DNA of 35,402 nucleotides from NCBI GenBank assembly GCA_009704945.1, contig WLDG01000011.1, positions 1 through 35,402 of the forward strand, in the 5' to 3' direction. This document shows, piece by piece, positions 26,369 through 34,365 of the stretch. Made by a program: the position numbers and the translations under genes. Below the pieces are notes generated by a model. It was not told the DNA's origin. It saw nothing but the letters and a program-made list of their open reading frames with translations, and did no database searches. The DNA is from Actinomycetota bacterium (GTDB taxonomy: Bacteria > Actinomycetota > Actinomycetes > Actinomycetales > Microbacteriaceae). Position 1 is the first letter of the stretch; every line of letters begins with the position of its first letter.

Positions 26369-27796
26369 ATGGAAAACGAGACAACTCTTCAGCGAATTCT
26401 CCGCCGCGGTGCCAGTGCGCCTAATGACTATGACGGTGACCAGCTTGAATTAGAGGAACGCGAGTCTTTGCGTCGAGTAGCCGGTCTGTCAACAGAACTC
26501 GAAGACATCAGCGAAGTTGAGTATCGAAAGCTCAGAATCGAACGTGTCATTCTGATAGGTGTTTGGGGGCAGGGAAGCGTCGAACAGGCAGAAAACTCAC
26601 TGCGCGAACTCGCTGCCTTGGCCGAGACAGCGGGGGCAGAGGTACTTGCAGGGGTATTGCAACGCAGAGCGATGCCTGACCCAGCGACTTTCTTCGGAAA
26701 AGGTAAAGCACAAGAGCTTCGAGAACTTGCCAGAGACCTAAAAGCGGACACTGTAATTGCAAACTCTGAACTTTCCCCTTCGCAACGAAGAGCTCTCGAG
26801 GATGTTGTAAAAATCAAAGTTATTGATAGAACTGCAATCATTCTCGACATTTTTGCCCAGCATGCCAAGAGCAAGGAAGGTAAAGCGCAAGTTGAACTTG
26901 CCCAACTCGAATACCTCTTGCCAAGACTACGTGGATGGGGTGAATCAATGTCGCGGCAGGCTGGTGGCCAAGCAGCAGGCGGCGTTGGAATCGGTTCTCG
27001 TGGTCCCGGTGAAACCAAGATTGAGTTAGATCGTCGACGAATCAATACCCGAATGTCCAAGTTACGTCGCGAAATTTCTACCATGAAGCTGGCGCGTGAT
27101 ACCAAGCGAGCGAAGCGTGAGAAGTCCTCTATTCCGCAAGTTGCTATAGCGGGTTATACGAATGCGGGAAAGTCCTCACTTCTTAACCGACTAACCAAAG
27201 CTGGAGTTTTAGTTGAAAATGCCCTCTTTGCGACCTTGGATCCAACCGTGAGGAGACATGAAACCCCTGACGGCCGACAGTACACAATCTCTGACACTGT
27301 TGGGTTTGTCCGTAACCTGCCACACCAGTTAGTTGAAGCCTTTCGCTCAACCCTCGAAGAGATTGCAGCAGCTGATCTAATAGTTCACGTAGTTGATGCC
27401 ACGGACCCTGATCCGCTCGGCCAAATAGCCACGGTTCGTGAAGTGATCGCGGATGCCGGTGCCGGCTCGTTGCCAGAACTGATTGTGTTAAACAAAATTG
27501 ATCTAGTTGATCAGCAGCGACAAGTCGAACTACGCGGCTTGGTCCCTGGAGCTATGTTGATATCTTCTCGTTCAGGACAGGGCATAGTCGAACTCGAGCA
27601 GCAAATTGCAGCTCTTTTGCCTAAACCTGAAATTGAGTTCAGGGGAGTGATTCCATATTCCCGTGGAGATCTTGTCTCCAGGGCACACCTAAGGGGGAAA
27701 GTTTTATCTACAGAATATGTCGAAGAGGGAACGGTTTTGCATGCAATGGTGTCAGAAGAACTTGCAGCAGATTTAGAAGCTGCTAAATCCCTCTGA
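26369..27796 (+). CDS. hflX: GTPase HflX
   Basis: Ribosome-associated GTPase that splits stalled or hibernating ribosomes under stress. The N-terminal HflX domain (about residues 58-250) carries the linker [12 protein letters not shown]-type sequence [15 protein letters not shown] near 210-224. The G domain has G1 GYTNAGKSS (262-270), G3 DTVGF, and G4 NKID. Length 475 is normal for the family. The ATG follows a leaderless-type -10 by eight bases. The last 14 bases overlap the end of lexA on the other strand. Confidence 0.93.
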   Translation: MENETTLQRILRRGASAPNDYDGDQLELEERESLRRVAGLSTELEDISEVEYRKLRIERVILIGVWGQGSVEQAENSLRELAALAETAGAEVLAGVLQRRAMPDPATFFGKGKAQELRELARDLKADTVIANSELSPSQRRALEDVVKIKVIDRTAIILDIFAQHAKSKEGKAQVELAQLEYLLPRLRGWGESMSRQAGGQAAGGVGIGSRGPGETKIELDRRRINTRMSKLRREISTMKLARDTKRAKREKSSIPQVAIAGYTNAGKSSLLNRLTKAGVLVENALFATLDPTVRRHETPDGRQYTISDTVGFVRNLPHQLVEAFRSTLEEIAAADLIVHVVDATDPDPLGQIATVREVIADAGAGSLPELIVLNKIDLVDQQRQVELRGLVPGAMLISSRSGQGIVELEQQIAALLPKPEIEFRGVIPYSRGDLVSRAHLRGKVLSTEYVEEGTVLHAMVSEELAADLEAAKSL

Positions 27797-28400
27797 GGAC
27801 GGCTACGACTTTTCCGAGAATTACAGCGTGATCTCCAAGAATTGGTTCGAATGCACTGTTTCTTGGAAGTAGCCAAGTGTGCCCATCTCGTTGCTTGAAG
27901 GTCTTGACTGTCGCTTCCTCTTCAATGAGAGCGGCGACGATATCGCCGTTTTCTGCTGTTTGCTGCTGACGCACAACAACCCAGTCACCATCGCAAATGG
28001 CGGCGTCAATCATGGATTCACCAACAACTTTTAGCAGGAAGAGATCCCCCTTGCCGACCAACTGGCGAGGGAGAGTGAAGACATCCTCAACATTTTGCTC
28101 CGCGGTGATGGGTATTCCGGCGGCAATCCTTCCGACCAGGGGAACGAAGGCAGTGTCTGCTGAAGTGGAATCAGGCATGCTTTCTTCGCCAAGGAGATCA
28201 ATCGTCCTGGGTCGGCGTGGGTCCCTAGATAGATACCCCATGAGTTCCAGCTTGTTTAGCTGATGCGACACGCTGGCCGTAGAGGACAGCCCGACTGCTT
28301 CACCGATTTCTCGCATGCTAGGGGCGTAGTTGCGCTCCTGCATTGACTCCCGGATAACGTCCAAAATCCGGCTTTGTACCGCCGTTAAGCCTTTTTCCAT
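27783..28400 (-). CDS. lexA: SOS repressor LexA
   Basis: Repressor of DNA-damage genes that self-cleaves when RecA is activated. The N-terminal winged helix spans residues 1-65, with [23 protein letters not shown] as the recognition region. The cleavage site Ala94-Gly95 is in RIAAGIP, and the catalytic pair is Ser129 in VVGESM and Lys166 in ATVKTF. Length 205 is normal. The ATG has a GGAGG ribosome site five bases away. Upstream, a LexA-like box covers its own probable -10. It is divergent from the LysM gene, and its end overlaps hflX. Confidence 0.96.
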   Translation of the reverse strand: MEKGLTAVQSRILDVIRESMQERNYAPSMREIGEAVGLSSTASVSHQLNKLELMGYLSRDPRRPRTIDLLGEESMPDSTSADTAFVPLVGRIAAGIPITAEQNVEDVFTLPRQLVGKGDLFLLKVVGESMIDAAICDGDWVVVRQQQTAENGDIVAALIEEEATVKTFKQRDGHTWLLPRNSAFEPILGDHAVILGKVVAVLRGI

Positions 28401-28444
28401 GGCTTCCTCCGTAAATGTCGGTGGCTAGTGGTTATCTCTAGCTA

Positions 28445-28478
28445 TCGAAACTGTATTCGGATTTGCCTAAAAATCCAA
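28445..28478 (-). promoter_or_regulatory. lexA promoter with overlapping LexA box
   Basis: On the reverse strand TTGGAT, a 17-base spacer and TACAGT form a reasonable promoter for lexA. The -10 lies inside TCGAAACTGTATTCGG (28445-28460, plus-strand reading), a LexA box with TCGA-N8-TCGG spacing and mismatches in both inner positions and the last base. This suggests autorepression of moderate strength. Confidence 0.6.
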
Positions 28479-28482
28479 ACAC

Positions 28483-28504
28483 ATTTTCGAGAAATATCGA
28501 AAAT
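28483..28504. promoter_or_regulatory. 22-bp perfect-arm palindrome between lexA and the LysM gene
   Basis: ATTTTCGA and TCGAAAAT are perfect 8-bp arms around a six-base centre. The TCGA cores are six bases apart, not eight, so this is not a standard LexA box. It lies midway between the two divergent promoters, about where an additional regulator or a shifted LexA dimer could bind. Confidence 0.5.
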
Positions 28505-28518
28505 AGTGCAGGAAATGC

Positions 28519-28562
28519 TTGATTTTAGCCTTGCGTTTCCTATACTTAGAACAAATGTTCGA
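28519..28562 (+). promoter_or_regulatory. Promoter and LexA box of the LysM gene
   Basis: TTGATT (28519-28524), a 16-base spacer and TATACT (28541-28546) make a strong-looking promoter. Directly after the -10 comes TAGAACAAATGTTCGA (28547-28562), which differs from the LexA consensus TCGAAC-N4-GTTCGA only at the second base. Bound LexA would cover the transcript start. Confidence 0.8.
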
Positions 28563-28577
28563 AAGAAAGATTCGAAC
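28557..28577 (+). repeat. Inverted repeat in the LysM-gene leader
   Basis: GTTCGAA (28557-28563) and TTCGAAC (28571-28577) are perfect 7-bp arms around a seven-base centre. The left arm is shared with the LexA box. It could be a second operator half-site arrangement or an RNA stem just before the ribosome site. Confidence 0.5.
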
Positions 28578-28593
28578 AGAAGGGATAGGAAAG

Positions 28594-28884
28594 ATGCAGG
28601 TTCTAGGTAATTACCGTCTGACGAACCCTCGTCGGCTTATTCGTGCCCTGACTGTGCTGGCTTTGGCCGCTGGGTTGAGCGTGATGGGCATTTCCGGCTC
28701 GGTTGCAACCAGTGACGCGCCTCGAGAGTTGGAGTTTCTAACCGTCGGCCAAGGTGACACTTTGTGGTCGCTTGCCATTGATCACGCCAGCGGTGACCCT
28801 CGCGATTGGATAGCAGAGGTTGTGCTACTAAACGGCCTGAATTCATCGGAGCTTGTTCCAGGTCAGCAGATAGCCCTACCGTAA
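28594..28884 (+). CDS. Small LysM protein, probable SOS-induced division suppressor
   Basis: A 96-residue protein. I choose the ATG with AAGGGA eight bases upstream; a longer reading would start inside or before the LexA box. A basic N-terminus precedes one membrane segment (about residues 19-39), then an external LysM peptidoglycan-binding domain (about 49-96) with the pattern VGQGDTLWSLA...LNGLNSSELVPGQQIALP. A divergent position next to lexA, a LexA box, and TM-plus-LysM layout are shared with ChiZ (Rv2719c) and DivS of actinobacteria, and the layout also with YneA of Bacillus; these suppress division during DNA damage. Function is inferred from context. No catalytic domain is present. Confidence 0.8.
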   Translation: MQVLGNYRLTNPRRLIRALTVLALAAGLSVMGISGSVATSDAPRELEFLTVGQGDTLWSLAIDHASGDPRDWIAEVVLLNGLNSSELVPGQQIALP

Positions 28885-28893
28885 CAACCTAGC

Positions 28894-28899
28894 TACCAT
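28894..28899 (+). promoter_or_regulatory. Leaderless -10 of hisC
   Basis: TACCAT ends six bases before the hisC GTG at 28906. No ribosome site lies in the 21 bases between the LysM gene and hisC. Confidence 0.45.
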
Positions 28900-28905
28900 T
28901 TACGA

Positions 28906-29976
28906 GTGAGCACACTCGACGATTTACCCATTCGGGAAGATTTACGCGGTCAAGTGCCTTACGGTGCTCCACAGTTGGATGTCCCAGTCTCGCTAAATGT
29001 AAATGAAAATACCTACGGAATTCCCGAAGCAGTTGCTCTTTCAATAATCGAAAAGCTCGCTAAGGCAACTGTTTCTCTGAATCGGTATCCCGACCGAGAG
29101 TTCATTGAATTGAGGACTCAACTAGCAGGCTTTCTGGGGCACGACCTATCCGCGAATCAGGTCTGGGCCGCAAATGGATCTAATGAAATTCTTCAACAGC
29201 TGTTTTCTGCTTTTGGAGGCCCTGGTCGCGTGGCATTGAGCTTCAGCCCTACCTATTCGATGTATCCAAACATCGCTCGCATTACATTGACCAAGTATGT
29301 GGAAAAACCTCGAAATGCGGATTTCTCTTTGGATTTGAATCAGGTTGTGCGCCAGATTCAGGATGTCGAGCCAGACATTGTGATTTTTTGTGCTCCAAAC
29401 AACCCAACCGGAACGAGCTTGTCGCTTGAGCTGATTGAGGCTGCGTATTCAGTCAGTAAAGGAATAGTCGTAGTTGACGAGGCTTATTCAGAGTTTTCGA
29501 ACAACCCATCGGCGCTCGGTCTATTGCCGGGAAGGCCCCGATTAGTTATCTCGAGGACCATGAGCAAGGCATTCGCATTTGCCGGAGCAAGGCTGGGGTA
29601 TTTAGCAGCTGATCCTGCGGTGGTGGATGCCATGAGGATTGTCCGCTTGCCTTATCACCTCTCGGCGCTCACCCAGGCTGCTGCTTCCGCAGCCTTGGAA
29701 CACAGCAATCTGTTGCTTGAAAACGTCGAGAGGATTAAGCGACAACGTGATCGAATCATTGCCGCAACATCTTACTGGGGTTTGTCGCCTTATCCATCGG
29801 ATGCAAACTTTGTGTTGGTAGGGGGATTCTCCGATTCTCAACTTGTTTTTGATCAGCTGCTCCGAGCCGGGGTGCTGGTTAGAAATGTAGGAATCCCCCA
29901 CACTCTCAGGATCACTGCCGGTACTGAAGCTGAGACCACAAAATTACTTGCTGAGTTAGCGTTACTTCTTGACTAG
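28906..29976 (+). CDS. hisC: Histidinol-phosphate aminotransferase
   Basis: PLP enzyme of histidine synthesis. Lys221 in SRTMSKAFAFAGARLGY binds the cofactor. NENTYG (residues 33-38), APNNPTGT (about 163-170) and VDEAYSEF (190-197) are typical of HisC. Length 356 is normal. The GTG start is supported by a leaderless-type -10. hisD, which usually precedes hisC in actinobacteria, is not here; the LysM gene sits in its place. hisB follows after 30 bases. Confidence 0.93.
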   Translation: MSTLDDLPIREDLRGQVPYGAPQLDVPVSLNVNENTYGIPEAVALSIIEKLAKATVSLNRYPDREFIELRTQLAGFLGHDLSANQVWAANGSNEILQQLFSAFGGPGRVALSFSPTYSMYPNIARITLTKYVEKPRNADFSLDLNQVVRQIQDVEPDIVIFCAPNNPTGTSLSLELIEAAYSVSKGIVVVDEAYSEFSNNPSALGLLPGRPRLVISRTMSKAFAFAGARLGYLAADPAVVDAMRIVRLPYHLSALTQAAASAALEHSNLLLENVERIKRQRDRIIAATSYWGLSPYPSDANFVLVGGFSDSQLVFDQLLRAGVLVRNVGIPHTLRITAGTEAETTKLLAELALLLD

Positions 29977-30006
29977 ACTTTTGGAAATCCCCAACGAAGG
30001 CTGAGA

Positions 30007-30606
30007 ATGTCCCGCATTGCCAAGCTAAGCAGAAAGACCAGCGAGTCCAGCGTCGACCTGGAGCTGAACTTGGATGGCACCGGAAGCTCTGAGATTGAGA
30101 CAACGGTTCCCTTCTACAACCACCTGCTGACTGCACTAAGCAAGCATTCGTTGATTGACCTAAAGATTTCTGCCAAGGGCGACACTGACATTGATGTCCA
30201 CCACACCGTTGAGGATGTGGCGATTGTATTTGGGCAGGCACTAAAGCAGGCTCTGGGCGATAAGTCCGGAATCAACCGCTATGGCGATGCCTTGGTTCCG
30301 CTGGATGAAGCCCTGGCAAGGGCTGTTGTCGACATCTCTGGTCGTGGCTATCTTGTCCACACTGGGGAACCAGCTGGCTTTGAGTATCACCTAATCGGAG
30401 GCCACTTCCCTGGTTCTCTAGTGAGGCACGTTTTTGAATCAATCGCTCACAACGCTCAACTGACTATGCACGTGAATCTCTTAGCTGGAAGAGACGCTCA
30501 TCACATAGCTGAGGCTCAGTTCAAAGCTTTTGCTAGGGCACTGCGAAAGGCAGTCGAGAAGGATGTGCGCGTTAGTGGTGTTCCTTCCACAAAAGGAAGC
30601 CTGTGA
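30007..30606 (+). CDS. hisB: Imidazoleglycerol-phosphate dehydratase
   Basis: Monofunctional dehydratase of histidine synthesis with 199 residues. The two manganese-binding repeats are visible: [17 protein letters not shown] (about residues 62-78) and [17 protein letters not shown] (about 162-178). [14 protein letters not shown] between them is conserved. The ATG has a GAAGG ribosome site six bases upstream. TAGACT near 29974 could also promote it separately. Its stop overlaps the hisH GTG by GTGA. Confidence 0.95.
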   Translation: MSRIAKLSRKTSESSVDLELNLDGTGSSEIETTVPFYNHLLTALSKHSLIDLKISAKGDTDIDVHHTVEDVAIVFGQALKQALGDKSGINRYGDALVPLDEALARAVVDISGRGYLVHTGEPAGFEYHLIGGHFPGSLVRHVFESIAHNAQLTMHVNLLAGRDAHHIAEAQFKAFARALRKAVEKDVRVSGVPSTKGSL

Positions 30607-31226
30607 CGAAAGTCGCGCTCCTGGATTATGGGAGCGGCAATGTTCACTCTGCCGCCAAGGCTTTAGTTGTAGCAGGTGCAGAGGTTACCCTGACCAGTAA
30701 TCGAAAAGAATTACTTGACGCAGCGGGGTTAGTAATCCCGGGAGTAGGTGCCTTCGCGGCTGTAATGGAAAAGCTCAAGCAGGTTGAGGTTGAAAGCATC
30801 CTTGATCAGCGTCTCACCAGTGGCAAAGCCGTGCTTGGCATTTGTGTTGGTATGCAGGTGCTATTTGAAAGTGGAGTTGAAAACGGTGGAGCCACTGGCT
30901 TTGGCCAATGGCCTGGGGTAGTTGAAAAGCTCAGCGCGCCAATTCTCCCTCACATGGGCTGGACAAAGGTGCACAGCGAACCCAATAGCACTTTGTTCAG
31001 GGGACTTGCCGACGAGCGTTTTTACTTCGTTCATTCTTATGCGGTGAAAAAATGGGAACTAGATATTCGGCCCCCTTTTCAGCCGGCTAGCGTTGCCTAT
31101 GCCACTCACGGTGAAAGCTTTCTAGCGGCCGTTGAAAATGGTCCGCTGAGTGCTACGCAATTTCATCCTGAAAAGTCTGGTCAAGCAGGATTGCAACTGT
31201 TGCGAAACTGGGTGGGGTCGCTCTAG
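30603..31226 (+). CDS. hisH: Imidazole glycerol phosphate synthase glutaminase subunit HisH
   Basis: Glutamine amidotransferase that feeds ammonia to HisF. The catalytic triad is Cys81 in GICVGMQ, His188 and Glu190 in [17 protein letters not shown] (residues 8-16) is the conserved N-terminal element. Length 207 is normal. The start GTG overlaps hisB. HisF, its partner, is not encoded in this window. Confidence 0.95.
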   Translation: MTKVALLDYGSGNVHSAAKALVVAGAEVTLTSNRKELLDAAGLVIPGVGAFAAVMEKLKQVEVESILDQRLTSGKAVLGICVGMQVLFESGVENGGATGFGQWPGVVEKLSAPILPHMGWTKVHSEPNSTLFRGLADERFYFVHSYAVKKWELDIRPPFQPASVAYATHGESFLAAVENGPLSATQFHPEKSGQAGLQLLRNWVGSL

Positions 31227-31232
31227 GAATCT

Positions 31233-31958
31233 ATGAAACTTGAACTTTTACCAGCGGTAGATGTGGCCAATGGACAGGCTGTTCGCTTGACCCAAGGCGA
31301 AGCGGGCACAGAAGAGAACTTCGGTCATCCAGTGCAGGCGGCCTTGGATTGGATAGAAGCGGGAGCCGAATGGATACACCTAGTTGATCTGGATGCCGCA
31401 TTTGGTCGAGGCAGTAATAGAGATGTCATTGCAAGAGTGATTGAGCAAAGCGGTAGCACCAAAATCGAGCTTTCCGGCGGTATTCGAGACGACGCCTCTT
31501 TGAGTGCAGCAATCGAGCTTGGTGCTAACAGAGTAAACCTAGGGACAGCTGCCCTTGAAAATCCGGACTGGACAGCGAGAGTTATCCGTGAACACGGCGA
31601 AAAGATTGCCGTTGGTTTAGACGTCCGGGGGACTACGTTGGCAGCTCGTGGTTGGACCGAAGAAGGGGGAGACCTCTTCGAAGTTCTGCAACGCCTGGAA
31701 GAAGCAGGATGTGCTCGATACGTCGTCACGGACGTAACGAAAGATGGCACTCTTCGGGGGCCCAATCTTGAACTACTGAAAGCTGTTCTTGAGAGGACCG
31801 TGAAACCAGTTGTTGCATCTGGCGGTATTGCCAGTCTGGATGACATCCGGAATCTCAAAGCATTAGTACCACTGGGTCTAGAAGGCGCAATTTTAGGAAA
31901 ATCTCTGTATGCCGGCAGATTCACGTTGCAGCAGGCACTTGAAACAGCCAATGGATAG
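31233..31958 (+). CDS. priA: Bifunctional HisA/TrpF isomerase PriA
   Basis: Beta-alpha-barrel isomerase of 241 residues. HisA features include the catalytic Asp10 in [13 protein letters not shown] and Asp171 in [12 protein letters not shown]. Arg139 in [15 protein letters not shown] and Arg18 match the arrangement of actinobacterial PriA, which acts on both the histidine and the tryptophan substrates. Bifunctionality is inferred from that motif and the phylum. The start is near an AGGAA site. The SseB-family gene begins within its last eight bases. Confidence 0.88.
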   Translation: MKLELLPAVDVANGQAVRLTQGEAGTEENFGHPVQAALDWIEAGAEWIHLVDLDAAFGRGSNRDVIARVIEQSGSTKIELSGGIRDDASLSAAIELGANRVNLGTAALENPDWTARVIREHGEKIAVGLDVRGTTLAARGWTEEGGDLFEVLQRLEEAGCARYVVTDVTKDGTLRGPNLELLKAVLERTVKPVVASGGIASLDDIRNLKALVPLGLEGAILGKSLYAGRFTLQQALETANG

Positions 31959-32691
31959 GTTTCATGATTCAGCTGGCGTGCCATGGGAGGGTCGCGAGTT
32001 TTCGGATAACACTTTCGCAAATGACGATGGTTCCACTCCACCGGCGCTCGCCAAAGTGTTAGATCCAGAAGTTATTGACAAAGCAAAACTCTTTGGTGTC
32101 CTTGGCGAGATGCGACTTCTAGTTCCTTTGCTCGCAAGTCTTGGGGAATCCGAAGTTGGAGCGTTCGGAAAAAAAATTGACAAGAGTGCTGAGTTGTCAG
32201 TTGTTGCAGTTGCAACACCTGATAACCAATCGGCTTTACCAGTCTTTAGCAGCGTCCAACAGATGCAGCTGTGGAATCCACTCGCGAGACCAGTGCCCAT
32301 AAACGGTCGTCGGATTGCACTTGCTGCAATCGGGGAGGGGCATAATCGCGTTGTATTAGATCCAGCTGGGAGATCAATTGGACTCAGGCGTCCCTTCTTG
32401 GCTGCCTTGGCACAAAACCAGAGTTGGATAACCCCACACTTGAATCCAGTGGTGATGGAAGTCGTCAATCAAGCCTGTGCGCAGTCAAGTTTTGTGAAAG
32501 AAGCAAAACTCTTTGATGGAGATCCGAATAGTCAGTTGATTAGACCTGAGCTGTTGATTGAGCTCTCGGTTGAGCAAGGATTGTCCCAAGAGAGTTTGGA
32601 TAAAGTTCTCGCCGGATTTACTTTGAAGATTCAGAACCGGGAGTTTTTGGAAAAGGTGGATTCGATTTCCTACCGGGTAATTAGTGCTTAG
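31951..32691 (+). CDS. SseB-family protein
   Basis: A 246-residue soluble protein. The start is the ATG overlapping the priA stop; upstream in-frame codons are inside priA. The segment [16 protein letters not shown] (about residues 49-64), followed by [25 protein letters not shown] (about 84-108), is the SseB N-terminal domain pattern: a small alpha/beta fold of unclear biochemical role. The C-terminal half is less conserved-looking. Translation is probably coupled to priA. Its stop codon overlaps the end of the convergent DUF1844 gene by four bases. Function unknown. Confidence 0.8.
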   Translation: MDRFHDSAGVPWEGREFSDNTFANDDGSTPPALAKVLDPEVIDKAKLFGVLGEMRLLVPLLASLGESEVGAFGKKIDKSAELSVVAVATPDNQSALPVFSSVQQMQLWNPLARPVPINGRRIALAAIGEGHNRVVLDPAGRSIGLRRPFLAALAQNQSWITPHLNPVVMEVVNQACAQSSFVKEAKLFDGDPNSQLIRPELLIELSVEQGLSQESLDKVLAGFTLKIQNREFLEKVDSISYRVISA

Positions 32692-33005
32692 CTGACAGGA
32701 CCTGTGAATTTTTCCCCAGGCCCCTGACCCGGTGGGTCTGGAATTACTGAAGCTTCACGGAATGCCAATTGCAGTGAGCGAAGGCCATCCCTGAGGGGCC
32801 TGGCATGATGATCACCGATTTCCGGGGCTGCTGCAGTTACCAGTCCCGCAAGGGCGTGAATAAGTTTTCGGGCCTCATCCAAATCTGCCGGCTGGTCTTC
32901 GGCCAGACCGCACTGGACCGCGGCCGCACTCATTAGGTGCACGGCGGCTGTATTGATAATCTCAACGGCTGGTACTTCCGCAATATCTCGGGCTGCGCTA
33001 TCCAA
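32688..33005 (-). CDS. DUF1844 protein
   Basis: A 105-residue small protein with AVEIINTAAVHLMSAAAVQCGL (about residues 13-34) and DLDEARKLIHALAGLV (about 42-57), the DUF1844 pattern. The C-terminal third is Pro/Gly-rich and probably disordered. The start is TTG with an AGGGAAGAAG purine run upstream; no ATG or GTG is available before an in-frame stop. It is divergent from infC, as in other actinobacteria. Function is unknown. Confidence 0.8.
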   Translation of the reverse strand: MDSAARDIAEVPAVEIINTAAVHLMSAAAVQCGLAEDQPADLDEARKLIHALAGLVTAAAPEIGDHHARPLRDGLRSLQLAFREASVIPDPPGQGPGEKFTGPVS

Positions 33006-33036
33006 ACTGACTCTTCTTCCCTCGGGCTATCTCTGC

Positions 33037-33179
33037 TAGAGTAGCCGAGGCTCTGGGCGAAAGCTCAGCTATGAAAGTGGATTGAATTCCCACCAGCCAA
33101 CCGCTTCTAAAGGTTGTCTTGGTAAGACTTTTGATCTATTTTTGTGCGCCGTCCGGCGAGCTAACACGGTTAAAAGGAG
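33037..33179 (+). promoter_or_regulatory. infC promoter and structured leader
   Basis: TAGAGT at 33037-33042 is a possible -10. The leader that follows contains CTGGGC-GAAA-GCTCAG, a 6-bp stem with a GNRA tetraloop (near 33052-33067), GTCTT-GGT-AAGAC (near 33116-33128) followed by a T-rich stretch, and GCCG-TC-CGGC (near 33148-33157) before the AAGGAG ribosome site. Such a leader fits autogenous control of the infC-rpmI-rplT operon by IF3 or L20. I cannot match it to a named RNA family by eye. Confidence 0.45.
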
Positions 33180-33185
33180 CAAAGT

Positions 33186-33761
33186 ATCAGCGATCCGCGC
33201 GTCAATGAGCGTATTCGGGTTTCGCAGGTTCGACTAATTGGACCAACCGGAGAGCAAGTCGGGGTTGTACCCATAGAGCGAGCGTTAAAGCTGGCTCAGG
33301 ATGCAGATCTAGATTTGGTTGAGGTTGCACCGGACTCAAATCCTCCGGTCTGCAAAATCATGGACTTTGGAAAGTTCAAATACGAAGCAGCTCAAAAAGT
33401 GCGGGAAGCGAGAAAGAACCAGGTCAACACTGTTCTGAAGACTGTGCGATTCGGACTAAAAATCGATGACCACGACTATCAGACCAAAGTTGGTCAGGTT
33501 CAAAGGTTCCTGAAGGCTGGCGACAAGGTGAAGGTAATGGTCGTCTTCCGCGGCCGCGAGCAGTCCAGACCAGAAATTGGTGTGAAATTACTGCAGCGAG
33601 TTAGTGAAGAAGTTGGCGATGCTGGAGTCGTGGAGTCAACCCCATCCATTGACGGAAGAAACATGGTCATGGTGATTGGACCAACCAAAAACAAGGCAGA
33701 GGCAAGAGCCGAAGCCAAGCGCTCACAACCAAAAGGTGACGCGCAGGTGACTAAGGAATAA
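33186..33761 (+). CDS. infC: Translation initiation factor IF-3, AUC start
   Basis: Binds the 30S subunit and checks the start codon and initiator tRNA. The reading frame is open from a TAA at 33171; between it and the conserved N-terminus there is no ATG, GTG or TTG. An ATC sits six bases after AAGGAG and begins [16 protein letters not shown], exactly where IF-3 proteins start, giving 191 residues. A TTG at 33315 would delete the whole N-terminal domain. Domain N spans about 1-75, the linker [14 protein letters not shown] about 67-80, and domain C about 85-180. IF-3 discriminates against non-AUG starts, so an AUC start implies autoregulation, as known for the AUU start of E. coli infC. Confidence 0.92.
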   Translation: MSDPRVNERIRVSQVRLIGPTGEQVGVVPIERALKLAQDADLDLVEVAPDSNPPVCKIMDFGKFKYEAAQKVREARKNQVNTVLKTVRFGLKIDDHDYQTKVGQVQRFLKAGDKVKVMVVFRGREQSRPEIGVKLLQRVSEEVGDAGVVESTPSIDGRNMVMVIGPTKNKAEARAEAKRSQPKGDAQVTKE

Positions 33762-33770
33762 GGAGAGATC

Positions 33771-33965
33771 ATGCCGAAGATGAAGACCCACTCGGGCGCC
33801 AAGAAGCGTTTTCGCGTAACTGGCAGCGGCAAGATTATGAAGCAGCAGATCAACATGCGCCACAACCTGGAGCACAAAAGCTCACGCAGGACACGTCGCC
33901 TGAATCAAGATCAATTGGTTTCACCGGCAGATTACAAGAAGCTCAAGAAGCAGCTTGGTTTCTAG
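33771..33965 (+). CDS. rpmI: 50S ribosomal protein L35
   Basis: A 64-residue, very basic large-subunit protein with the standard opening [20 protein letters not shown] and the internal [14 protein letters not shown] block. It follows infC after nine bases with GGAGAG as ribosome site, in the universal infC-rpmI-rplT order. Confidence 0.97.
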   Translation: MPKMKTHSGAKKRFRVTGSGKIMKQQINMRHNLEHKSSRRTRRLNQDQLVSPADYKKLKKQLGF

Positions 33966-33981
33966 GTAGAGGAGAGAAAAA

Positions 33982-34365
33982 ATGGCAAGAGTAAAAAACG
34001 CTGTCAACGCTCTAAAGAAGCGCCGCGTAGCTCTCGAGCGCGCACACGGATATCGTGGCCAGCGCTCAAGGCTCTACCGCATGGCCAAGCAGCAGATTCT
34101 GCACTCGCTGGTTTATGCATACAACGACCGTCGCAAGCGCAAGGGTGACTTCCGCAGACTGTGGATTTCACGTATTAACGCTGCTGCTCGTCTAAATGGA
34201 ATGACCTACAACCGTTTCATTCAGGGTCTCGCTCTGGCTGGAATTGAGGTCGATCGTCGAATTCTGGCTGACATGGCAGTCCACGACGCAAAGGCTTTCG
34301 CAGCACTAGTTGCAAGTGCGAAGGCTGCGCTTCCAAAAGACGTGAACGCCAAAAAGGTTAGCTAG
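33982..34365 (+). CDS. rplT: 50S ribosomal protein L20
   Basis: Assembly-initiating 23S rRNA-binding protein of 127 residues. The basic N-terminal extension ([14 protein letters not shown]) and the central [21 protein letters not shown] (about residues 61-81) are characteristic. GAGGAGAG precedes the ATG. In other bacteria L20 represses its operon by binding mRNA; a comparable site may lie in the infC leader. The methyltransferase GTG overlaps its stop. Confidence 0.97.
   Translation: MARVKNAVNALKKRRVALERAHGYRGQRSRLYRMAKQQILHSLVYAYNDRRKRKGDFRRLWISRINAAARLNGMTYNRFIQGLALAGIEVDRRILADMAVHDAKAFAALVASAKAALPKDVNAKKVS

Noticed and set aside
26428-27105. 225-codon reverse-strand frame inside hflX
   Set aside because: Ser/Arg-rich low-complexity product mirroring hflX codons; no start signal or known domain.
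31325-32041. 238-codon reverse-strand frame across priA and the SseB gene
   Set aside because: Shadow of real genes on the other strand, with Ser/Arg/Pro-rich composition typical of antisense frames.
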